29,536 nt of DNA from NCBI GenBank assembly GCA_947584825.1, contig CANPWR010000004.1, forward strand, positions 1 to 29,536, given 5' to 3'. Numbering within the stretch: the stretch's first letter is position 1; every line of letters begins with the position of its first letter. The notes beneath the pieces are model-generated. The model was not told the DNA's origin. It searched no databases and saw only the letters and a program-made list of their open reading frames with translations. The DNA is from an uncultured Clostridia bacterium. Its GTDB lineage: Bacteria; Bacillota; Clostridia; Oscillospirales; Ruminococcaceae. Below, piece after piece: positions 22,978-29,536 of this stretch. A program made the position numbers and the translations under genes.

Positions 22978-23006
22978 TTGACTTTTTTCTTATAAAATGG
23001 TATAAT
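22978..23006 (+). promoter_or_regulatory. Sigma-A promoter for the thyX operon
   Basis: TTGACT at 22978-22983 (5 of 6), a 17-bp spacer and a perfect TATAAT at 23001-23006, 31 bases before the thyX start and just after the recN terminator. Confidence 0.88.
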
Positions 23007-23037
23007 TAATTAACTTTTAACAAGGACTGTGGTATTA

Positions 23038-23808
23038 ATGAAAGTTACGTTATTGACGCATACACCTGAGCCTGAAAAGACAATTGCAGCTGCGGCAAAA
23101 TTGTGCTATGCAAGCTCTGATATAGATACTCTTCTCGACGGACTTACAGAGGAAAAGACAGTTAATTTTTTGAATATGCTCTCTAATCTAGGCCATCTCA
23201 GTCCTATTGAGCATATTTCATTCACCTTTGGAATTGAAGGAGTATCCCGTGCGCTTTTAGCTCAAATCACCAGACACCGGATAGCTTCGTTTTCTGTTCA
23301 GAGCCAAAGATACGTTGAGGAAAAGGATTATCAGTTTGTAACTCCGCCTGAAATTGCTCAAGTACCTGAAGCTTTAGAGGAATTTAACAAGCAGATGGAC
23401 TCTGCTATTTCAAGCTATAATAAGCTTGCTGATATTCTCAAAGATAAGCATTATAAGACCTTTATTAAGGAAGGTCTCGATGAAAAGGAAGCAGTAAAGA
23501 AAGCTCAGAAAAAGGCAATTGAGGATGCTAGATTTGTTCTTCCAAACGCCTGCGATACTAAAATGATTTTGACAATGAATGCAAGAAGTCTTTTGAACTT
23601 CTTTAGTCTGAGGTGCTGTTCAAGAGCGCAGTGGGAAATTAAAGCTCTGGCTGATGAAATGCTGAGACTTTGCTATAATGTTGCGCCTACTATCTTTAAA
23701 AATGCCGGACCCGGATGTGTTAGGGGAAAATGTGCGGAGGGCAGTATGACTTGTGGCAGAATAAAAGAAGTTCAATACTTTTACAAGGAGCTTAAAAATG
23801 AAAAATAA
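23038..23808 (+). CDS. thyX: Flavin-dependent thymidylate synthase
   Basis: A 256-residue ThyX, which makes dTMP from dUMP using FAD, NADPH and methylene-tetrahydrofolate; unlike ThyA it releases tetrahydrofolate. The ThyX motif RHRIASFSVQS is at residues 79-89. LSPIEHISFTF and NARSLLNFFSLRCC-type conserved stretches are also present. I start at ATG 23038: AAGGA at 23022-23026 is 11 bases away, while the GTG at 23029 is too close. The stop overlaps tmk by 11 bases, so the next enzyme of the path is made from the same message. Confidence 0.97.
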   Translation: MKVTLLTHTPEPEKTIAAAAKLCYASSDIDTLLDGLTEEKTVNFLNMLSNLGHLSPIEHISFTFGIEGVSRALLAQITRHRIASFSVQSQRYVEEKDYQFVTPPEIAQVPEALEEFNKQMDSAISSYNKLADILKDKHYKTFIKEGLDEKEAVKKAQKKAIEDARFVLPNACDTKMILTMNARSLLNFFSLRCCSRAQWEIKALADEMLRLCYNVAPTIFKNAGPGCVRGKCAEGSMTCGRIKEVQYFYKELKNEK

Positions 23809-24463
23809 GCTTGTTGTAATTGAAGGGCTAGACGGAAGCGGTAAATCGACTCAATTTGAAATAATCGATAGAATTTTTGCACAAAATAATATTCCCCATA
23901 AGTCGATCAGCTTTCCTGATTATGATAATCCGTCATCAGCATTGGTTAAGATGTATCTCAGCGGTGAATTTTCAAATAATGCTAAGGATATAAACGCATA
24001 TGCCGCTTCAAGCTTTTATGCAGTTGATAGATATGCCAGCTATAAGCTTTTCTGGGAGGACGCCTACAACAAAGGAGATTTAATTCTTGCAAGCAGATAC
24101 GTGACTTCCAATGCAATATATCAAATGGTTAAATGTGATAAAAGCGAGTGGGACAGTTATCTAAAATGGCTGAATGATTATGAATATGAAAGACTAGGAC
24201 TTCCAATACCTGATTTGGTTATATTTCTTGATATGCCGATAGAGATTTCTCAAAGACTTATGACTGACAGATATAATGGCGATGAGGGCAAAAAGGATAT
24301 TCACGAGGTTGATGTTGAGTTTCTGAGGTCTTGTCGTGAAACTGCTCTGTATACAGCTAAAAAACAAAACTGGAGAATAATTAACTGCAGTGATGGAAAT
24401 TCTCCTTTACCTGTTGATGTTATAACTGAAAGAATTCTAAATGAAATTAACAAACTGAAATAA
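23798..24463 (+). CDS. tmk: Thymidylate kinase (long clostridial form)
   Basis: A 221-residue dTMP kinase converting dTMP to dTDP, directly after thyX with overlapping reading frames. The P-loop is EGLDGSGKST at residues 9-18; FPDYDNPSSALVKMYL and YAVDRYASYKLFW are typical of the longer clostridial form. The usual DRY motif before the lid reads SRY here (ASRYVTSNAIYQ), a change at a position that is Asp in many homologues. DRYNGDEGKKD forms the lid region. TTACAAGGAG lies before the ATG inside thyX. Confidence 0.94.
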   Translation: MKNKLVVIEGLDGSGKSTQFEIIDRIFAQNNIPHKSISFPDYDNPSSALVKMYLSGEFSNNAKDINAYAASSFYAVDRYASYKLFWEDAYNKGDLILASRYVTSNAIYQMVKCDKSEWDSYLKWLNDYEYERLGLPIPDLVIFLDMPIEISQRLMTDRYNGDEGKKDIHEVDVEFLRSCRETALYTAKKQNWRIINCSDGNSPLPVDVITERILNEINKLK

Positions 24464-24484
24464 CATACTGAAAAGAAGGATATA

Positions 24485-25390
24485 ATGTTTGACTTTAGAG
24501 AGATTGAATTAAGTGACAAGCCTTGGATCGACGAGCTTTTATCTAAGTCTGATTTTATGGGGTGTGAATATTCTTTTGCTAATAACGTAGCGTGGAGAAG
24601 GCTAAGCGATTCAGTTATTTCAAGATATAAGAATTTTTATTTGATTTCCACTCAGAATAAAAACAGTGTTTATCTTACCTATCCGGCAGGTGAGGGGGAT
24701 ATTTTAGAGCTTATCTCTGAGTTTAACAAATACTGCGAAAGCTTAGGAAAAAGATTTATTTTAACGTCTGTAACAACAAAGAATTTAGAGCTTTTGAAAG
24801 AAAAAATTGGAGATAGTATTGTAGATGTTAAGTCAAATCCCGACTTTTATGATTACATTTACAATGCTGATGATTTAATAAATCTAAAAGGAAAAAAGTA
24901 TCATTCAAAGAGAAATCATATAAGCAATTTCAAAAAACTGCCTTGGGAATATAAGGAGCTTTCTGTTGATTTATTCGATGACTGTATCAGATTTGTAACA
25001 GAGGCATATAATAAAAAGTCGGGTGCGGACGACTTTTCGGCTGTTGTTGAGCAATTTGCTATAAATACTTTTTTTAACAATTATGAGTATTTTAATCTCG
25101 TTGGCGGAGTTCTTTTCCAAAACGACCGAATTGTTGGGGTCACAATTGGTGAGAAACTAAATTCTAATACACTAGTTGTCCACATTGAGAAGGCTCTCAG
25201 TGATGTCAACGGCGCTTATCCTACTTTGTGCAATGAATTTGCAAAGGCTAATGCTATAGATTTAAAGTATATAAACAGGGAAGAGGATTTAGGAATTGAA
25301 GGCTTGAGAAAATCTAAACGCTCTTATCATCCTTGCTTCCAATTAGAAAAACATTCAGTATTATTCAAAAAAGCTAATTCAGTTTATTAA
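24485..25390 (+). CDS. DUF2156 / LPG-synthase C-terminal-like acyltransferase-fold protein
   Basis: A 301-residue protein resembling DUF2156 (PF09924), the GNAT-like domain found at the C-terminus of MprF lysyl-phosphatidylglycerol synthases. Typical parts are the start FREIELSDKPWIDELL, the central YHSKRNHISNFKKL and the later GVTIGEKLNSNTLVVHIEKA followed by LKYINREEDLGIEGLRKSKRSYHP. There are no membrane helices, so unlike MprF it is a soluble stand-alone version of unknown substrate. An aminoacyl-transfer role is possible but not shown. AGAAGGA precedes the ATG. It lies 21 bases after tmk in the thyX operon. Confidence 0.8.
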   Translation: MFDFREIELSDKPWIDELLSKSDFMGCEYSFANNVAWRRLSDSVISRYKNFYLISTQNKNSVYLTYPAGEGDILELISEFNKYCESLGKRFILTSVTTKNLELLKEKIGDSIVDVKSNPDFYDYIYNADDLINLKGKKYHSKRNHISNFKKLPWEYKELSVDLFDDCIRFVTEAYNKKSGADDFSAVVEQFAINTFFNNYEYFNLVGGVLFQNDRIVGVTIGEKLNSNTLVVHIEKALSDVNGAYPTLCNEFAKANAIDLKYINREEDLGIEGLRKSKRSYHPCFQLEKHSVLFKKANSVY

Positions 25391-25414
25391 ATCACAGAAA
25401 GGAAAATTAATATT

Positions 25415-25957
25415 ATGGTATATGTTTTTATTGCTGAGGGATTTGAGGAAGTCGAAGCTCTTGCACCGGTTGATATTCTGAGACGTGCTGAGGTCGAAGT
25501 TAAAACAGTAGGAATAGGTTCGAATATAATCAGAGGTTCTCACGGAATACCTGTTATAACTGATTTGGATTCTAAAGAAATAATTCTTGATGATAATTTA
25601 GAAATGATTGTTCTCCCGGGTGGAATGCCGGGTACAATAAATCTTGAGGCAAATGATGATGTGCAAAAGGCAATAGATTTCTGTATGGATAACAATATAT
25701 ATATTTCTGCGATATGCGCAGCACCTTCAATTCTCGGACATAAAGGTGTTCTTGACGGGAAAAAGGCTACCTGTTTTCCCGGATTTGAGAATGAATTAGG
25801 TAAGGCTTGTTATTCGAACGCACTTGTTGTGAATGACGGCAGAATAACTACAGCTAAAGGAGCAGGAGCTGCTGTTAAATTCGGACTTAAACTTGTTGAG
25901 CTTTTAGTATCAAAGGAAAAATCTGAGGCTCTTGAGGCGTCACTTCAATGCAAATAG
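25415..25957 (+). CDS. DJ-1/PfpI family protein (YajL-like)
   Basis: A 180-residue DJ-1/ThiJ/PfpI-fold protein. The nucleophile cysteine is C101 in SAICAAPSILG, and the conserved glutamate is E14 in AEGFEEVEALAP, matching the Glu18/Cys106 pair of DJ-1. The family has been linked to chaperone, glyoxalase and deglycase activities, which are disputed. AAAGGA is upstream of the ATG. It overlaps the next gene by 10 bases (ATGCAAATAG), implying coupled translation. Confidence 0.92.
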   Translation: MVYVFIAEGFEEVEALAPVDILRRAEVEVKTVGIGSNIIRGSHGIPVITDLDSKEIILDDNLEMIVLPGGMPGTINLEANDDVQKAIDFCMDNNIYISAICAAPSILGHKGVLDGKKATCFPGFENELGKACYSNALVVNDGRITTAKGAGAAVKFGLKLVELLVSKEKSEALEASLQCK

Positions 25958-26538
25958 AAAAAGGCGCTGATAAAAATATCCTGAGAAAGGATATTTTGAA
26001 AAGACGTAATGAGTTAAATGAAGCAGACATAAAATATAAAAGTGAAAAAATTTTGGACAAGCTTATAAGTCTTAGTGAAATTGTAGATGCAAAAAATGTC
26101 TGCATATATGTTTCTAAGGAATGTGAGACAGATACAACTAGTCTGATCGAACGTTTTATTGCTATGGGCAAGAATGTGTTTGCTCCAAGGAGCGATATAC
26201 AAAGCAATTCTATGACCTTTTATAAAGTAAATTCACTTGAGGAACTTAGTCTTGGAGCTTTTTCAATTTTAGAGCCGAGCTGCGATAATGAGAAATATGT
26301 ATATTCCGACAACGATGATGTATGTATTGTGCCGGCTCTCAGCTTTGATAAAAATGGATACAGATTAGGCTACGGTAAAGGATACTACGACAGATTTTTA
26401 AAGGATTTTATGGGAATTAAGATTGGTATTTGTTTTAATGAATATATTACAGAAGTGCTTCCGAGGTATGATACAGATATTGCTGTAGATATGATTATTA
26501 CGGAAGATGAAAATTATTGTTGCAAAGGTGGAAAGTAA
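25948..26538 (+). CDS. 5-formyltetrahydrofolate cyclo-ligase
   Basis: A 196-residue enzyme that uses ATP to turn 5-formyl-THF into 5,10-methenyl-THF, returning a dead-end folate to the one-carbon pool. The signature is RLGYGKGYYDRF at residues 139-150, with the N-terminal LRKDILKRRNEL typical of the family. Sharing an operon with thyX, which consumes methylene-THF, makes sense metabolically. It starts inside the DJ-1 gene. Confidence 0.95.
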   Translation: MQIEKGADKNILRKDILKRRNELNEADIKYKSEKILDKLISLSEIVDAKNVCIYVSKECETDTTSLIERFIAMGKNVFAPRSDIQSNSMTFYKVNSLEELSLGAFSILEPSCDNEKYVYSDNDDVCIVPALSFDKNGYRLGYGKGYYDRFLKDFMGIKIGICFNEYITEVLPRYDTDIAVDMIITEDENYCCKGGK

Positions 26539-26539
26539 A

Positions 26540-28204
26540 ATGGATGAAAACGAAAAAAAACTTAATAACACCGCAGATAATAGTGATGATTTTGATTCTA
26601 AGCTGAGCGAATTTTTGGACGAAAGCTTTAAGGCTTCCAAAGCGCTGGATTCTATAGTAGGTGAGGATAAAAGTGAAAAAGTTGTTGCTTCTACAGATGT
26701 AACCTTAACTAATCTTGAAACCAGAAAACCCTCTGGAAATGTCAATGCTAACAATGCAGATGAAAAGGTACATAGCGAAATTGATGAAGCTGTAAAAAAT
26801 GTATCTCAGAATATTTCCAAAGATGATATAATTCTGTCGAAAGATGAAGATTTATCTCTCAGTGTTGATGAAATTTTGAATGGTAAAAAGGAATCAACTG
26901 ATAATGAACTTAATGTTCAAAATGAAATTAAGGAAAAAGCAGAGTCATCTGTTGATGCTGTTTTTAATAAAGAAAGAAATGAATCCGGTTCGTATAACAT
27001 TAGCAGTTCTAAAGAAAAATTCAATGTTAACATTGATTATTCAAAGGCAGGCATTTCAGAAACCAAAAGTGTTCATAAATCAGCAAACGGAAATAACAAG
27101 AGAAAAAACAATAAAAAGAAAAAGGTCGAAGTTAATAATTCTATTTTTATAGGACTTATCGTTACAGTTGTTGTTTTAGTTGTTTCAGTTTCTCTTGCAT
27201 TCTTTGGTATATCACTAGGTCTTGAATATTTGGGAATAAACAAAAGTGATGAAGTGATCAAGCTTAATATTGAAGAAGGATCAAACACCGATGAAATTGC
27301 TCAGCAGCTTTTTGATGAGAATATTATTGACAATAAATTTTTGTTTAAGGTAATCGTCAATCTGAAAAATGCAGGTGCATTGATGAAGCCGGGTGATATT
27401 GAGCTTAAGCCATGTTGGTCCTATGCAGACAAAATTGATGCACTGATGGAACAAAGACAATCGTTTGAAAATGTTTCGGTAGTTTTTCCTGAGGGAATTA
27501 CTTTAATAGATGCTGCAAAATTATTGGAAACAAAGGGCGTTATATCTGATTATCAGGAGCTTATCCAGACATTTAACAGCGAGAAATTCGGATACGATTT
27601 TGAAAGTATAATTGATAATAAAGGTAAAAAATTTTATGCAATGGAAGGATATTTCTTCCCGGATACCTATAATTTCTATATAGATGATTCTTCGTATAAT
27701 ATCGTTAAGACTGTCAGAGAGCATTTTAACTCCAAGTTCACTGAGGATATGAAAGCAGTAATGCGTAAAAACGGTATGACTATGGATGAAGTCATTACAC
27801 TTGCTTCTATAGTCCAGGCAGAAGCCGGTAAAGAAAAGGATATGCCTAAGGTAGCTTCGGTTTTCTTGAACAGACTTAAAGATCCTGCTAACTTTCCAAG
27901 ACTAGAATCTGACGCTACTGACAGCTACTATAAGGAAGTTATAAAAGTCGAAGCTGAAAATTCAAAAACGTATGCAGATAGTGAAATTGCATCATTTAAA
28001 GATTTGTATGATACTTATGTTGCTAATGGACTTCCTGCAGGACCTGTTTGCAATCCGGGACTTGAAGCTATCAAAGCAGTGTTATATCCGGAAAAGACGG
28101 ATTATCTGTATTTCTGTTCTGATCTAAAGACCAAAAAGTCTTATTTTGCAAAGACTCTGTCTGCTCATAAAAAGAATCTTAAAAAAGCAGGATTAGATAA
28201 CTAA
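26540..28204 (+). CDS. mltG: Endolytic transglycosylase MltG with long cytosolic extension
   Basis: A 554-residue YceG/MltG protein that cuts new glycan strands near the membrane and so may set strand length. Residues 1-198 are a low-complexity, acidic, Ser/Asn/Asp-rich region ending in a lysine-rich patch (KRKNNKKKKV), then one membrane helix (about 201-224), then the YceG domain with the LysM-like part and the catalytic glutamate in VQAEAGKE, and NGLPAGPVCNPGLEA near the end. Many MltG are 340-380 residues; a similar long cytosolic part exists in pneumococcal MltG. I use ATG 26540 instead of the upstream in-frame ATG at 26507, which lies in the preceding gene; GTGGAAAG precedes it. Confidence 0.93.
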   Translation: MDENEKKLNNTADNSDDFDSKLSEFLDESFKASKALDSIVGEDKSEKVVASTDVTLTNLETRKPSGNVNANNADEKVHSEIDEAVKNVSQNISKDDIILSKDEDLSLSVDEILNGKKESTDNELNVQNEIKEKAESSVDAVFNKERNESGSYNISSSKEKFNVNIDYSKAGISETKSVHKSANGNNKRKNNKKKKVEVNNSIFIGLIVTVVVLVVSVSLAFFGISLGLEYLGINKSDEVIKLNIEEGSNTDEIAQQLFDENIIDNKFLFKVIVNLKNAGALMKPGDIELKPCWSYADKIDALMEQRQSFENVSVVFPEGITLIDAAKLLETKGVISDYQELIQTFNSEKFGYDFESIIDNKGKKFYAMEGYFFPDTYNFYIDDSSYNIVKTVREHFNSKFTEDMKAVMRKNGMTMDEVITLASIVQAEAGKEKDMPKVASVFLNRLKDPANFPRLESDATDSYYKEVIKVEAENSKTYADSEIASFKDLYDTYVANGLPAGPVCNPGLEAIKAVLYPEKTDYLYFCSDLKTKKSYFAKTLSAHKKNLKKAGLDN

Positions 28205-28228
28205 CACATAAACAGCTATGGAGGCATA

Positions 28229-29461
28229 ATGGATTTAAGCAATTTAGAGGTTTTATCTCCGGCGGGTGATATGGAAAGACTTGAGGCTGCTCTTGATTAC
28301 GGCGCTGACGCAGTTTATCTCGGGGGTAAATCGTTTGGTATGAGAGCGGGTCCGTCTAACTTTGATAATACAGAATTGAAATCTGCAGTTAATAACGCTC
28401 ATAAACGAGGCGTGCTTGTCTATCTTACCTGTAACACCTTACCTCATAATGATGAAATACCACACTTTAAAGAGCTTATTGATACTGCAGTAGATGCTAA
28501 GGTGGATGCTGTAATAGTAAACGATATAGGACTTCTATCACTGGTTAAAAAGTATGCACCTGATATGGAAATTCACATTTCCACACAGGCGGGAATTGTA
28601 AACTATGTCACAGCAAATGAGTTTTATAATATGGGTGCGAAGCGAGTTGTTCTTGCAAGAGAGCTGTCGCTTGACGAAATAGCTGATATTCGTGCGAAAA
28701 CATCAAAAGAACTGGATATAGAGTGCTTTGTACACGGGGCAATGTGCGTAAGCTTTTCGGGCAGATGCCTTTTGTCTAGTTATTTAGTAAATCGTGATGC
28801 GAACAGGGGAGAGTGCGCACAGCCTTGCAGATGGGGTTACCACCTTATGGAAGAAAAGCGTGACGGACAGTATTTTCCAGTTTTTGAGGATGAAAAGGGA
28901 ACATACATTCTTAATGCAAAAGATATGTGTATGATAGAGCATTTAGACAAGCTTGCAAAGGCAGGAATTAAAAGCTTTAAAATAGAGGGCAGAGCGAAGT
29001 CCGCTTATTATGTATCGGTTGTTACAAACGCATATCGAATGGCAGTGGATTTTCTAAGAAACAATCCGAACAACTATGACAAACTTCCTTTGTGGATAAA
29101 AGAAGAAGTTTACAAAGTAAGCCATAGAGCCTACTGCACAGGATTCTTTTTCGGTCATCCAAATGAGCAATTAGACACCCAATATTATGAAAACAGCGGA
29201 TATATCAGAGAATATGACGTTGTGGCAATAGTAGATGAGTGCAGAGACGGCAGGATATATTGCACACAGCGGAATAAATTCAATAGGGGAGACGAGCTTG
29301 AAATTTTAGCTCCCGGTAAAGAGCCTGTTAAGATTACTGCCGATAGGCTTTATAACGATAAGAATGAAGAGATAGATACAGCAAATCACGCTATGATGAA
29401 GCTGTCACTGGAATGTGATAAGGTTTTTTCAAAACATTCAATCATCAGAATTAAAAAGTAG
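28229..29461 (+). CDS. Peptidase U32 family protein (TrhP/RlhA-like)
   Basis: A 410-residue U32-family protein. It begins ELLSPAG-like (LEVLSPAGDMERLEAALDYG) and has the family signature with cysteines at 166, 173, 180, 196 and 200 in CFVHGAMCVSFSGRC and RGECAQPCRWGY. Despite the name, several U32 members take part in RNA hydroxylation: Bacillus TrhP1/TrhP2 (YrrN/YrrO) and E. coli TrhP make 5-hydroxyuridine in tRNA, RlhA acts on 23S rRNA. In Bacillus mltG (yrrL) is followed by the methyltransferase trmR and then trhP1/trhP2; here mltG is followed directly by one U32 gene, which supports the TrhP assignment. GGAGG is 6 bases before the ATG. Confidence 0.9.
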   Translation: MDLSNLEVLSPAGDMERLEAALDYGADAVYLGGKSFGMRAGPSNFDNTELKSAVNNAHKRGVLVYLTCNTLPHNDEIPHFKELIDTAVDAKVDAVIVNDIGLLSLVKKYAPDMEIHISTQAGIVNYVTANEFYNMGAKRVVLARELSLDEIADIRAKTSKELDIECFVHGAMCVSFSGRCLLSSYLVNRDANRGECAQPCRWGYHLMEEKRDGQYFPVFEDEKGTYILNAKDMCMIEHLDKLAKAGIKSFKIEGRAKSAYYVSVVTNAYRMAVDFLRNNPNNYDKLPLWIKEEVYKVSHRAYCTGFFFGHPNEQLDTQYYENSGYIREYDVVAIVDECRDGRIYCTQRNKFNRGDELEILAPGKEPVKITADRLYNDKNEEIDTANHAMMKLSLECDKVFSKHSIIRIKK

Positions 29462-29467
29462 ATTTTT

Positions 29468-29510
29468 GCCTCCTTTACCGATTTTGTTTGTGTAATAGGG
29501 GGCTAATTTT
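29468..29510 (+). terminator. Possible hairpin after the U32 gene
   Basis: GCCTCCT (29468-29474) can pair with AGGGGGC (29497-29503), seven pairs with one T-G wobble, followed by TAATTTT. The 22-nt loop is long and the T-run short, so termination is doubtful. Confidence 0.25.
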
Positions 29511-29528
29511 GTGAAAGGAGAAATTTCA

Positions 29529-29536
29529 GTGGTAAG
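29529..29536 (+). CDS. Possible start of a further gene, cut by window edge
   Basis: GAAAGGAG at 29513-29520 is followed eight bases later by GTG at 29529. The layout looks like a ribosome site and start codon on the same strand as the operon, but only eight bases of reading frame are visible, so the product cannot be named. Confidence 0.25.

Noticed and set aside
1..29536. Minus-strand open frames of 60-130 residues throughout
   Set aside because: All lie opposite confident plus-strand genes, lack ribosome sites and give low-complexity, family-less proteins.

Overview
The window reads as a chromosomal core region of a low-GC, endospore-forming Firmicute of class Clostridia. A Ruminococcus/Oscillospiraceae-type relative is my best guess (inference). 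The basis is AT-rich DNA, a complete spoIIIAA-AH operon, a PdaA-type spore-cortex deacetylase, the clostridial SCIFF peptide with its radical-SAM maturase, ThyX rather than ThyA, and the Firmicute order asp23-nusB-xseAB-ispA-dxs-tlyA-argR-recN. Every gene I accept is on the plus strand. I see no tRNA, rRNA, mobile element or CRISPR array, and no gene-free stretch above 300 bases (the largest gap, 2323-2577, is 255 bases).

Layout. (1) 1-2322: 3' part of pheT. (2) 2439-2870: ireB as a single-gene unit with its own sigma-A promoter and terminator. (3) 2935-5305: two lipoproteins, a PdaA-like polysaccharide deacetylase and a GHL10-type glycoside hydrolase, separated by a terminator. (4) 5349-8008: yajC, a small four-helix membrane protein (TIGR04086 type), then the SCIFF locus. 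The 47-residue precursor gene scfA was called by eye. It has a near-consensus promoter whose -35 box overlaps the upstream stop codon, and is followed by a strong terminator and then the maturase scfB. (5) 8077-12968: spoIIIAA-AH, which build the mother-cell/forespore channel. (6) 12969-22969: an eleven-gene block from a sigma-A promoter to a terminator (asp23, nusB, a TsaD-like paralogue, xseA, xseB, ispA, dxs, tlyA, nadK, argR, recN), covering isoprenoid precursors, nucleotide and NADP metabolism, DNA repair and arginine control. (7) 22978 to the end: a promoter-led block thyX-tmk-DUF2156-DJ-1-5-FCL-mltG-U32 combining dTMP synthesis and folate recycling with cell-wall and tRNA/RNA-modification genes.

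The observation I consider most likely to be new is an RNA element found twice. Both scfB and ispA have a strong Shine-Dalgarno sequence too far from the start codon (25 and 29 nt), and the spacer holds a near-identical hairpin: GGAGGC, then NTGCTC-loop-GAGCAN. The outermost base pair differs between copies but stays paired (A-U in scfB, U-A in ispA). Folding would bring the Shine-Dalgarno to about 7 and 11 nt from the start. The two genes are unrelated and the hairpin lies outside both predicted coding sequences, which points to a translational control element rather than conserved protein. The SCIFF locus itself belongs to a described RiPP family, but its layout here (strong promoter, peptide, terminator, split-RBS hairpin, maturase) suggests precursor and maturase are produced at set, unequal levels.
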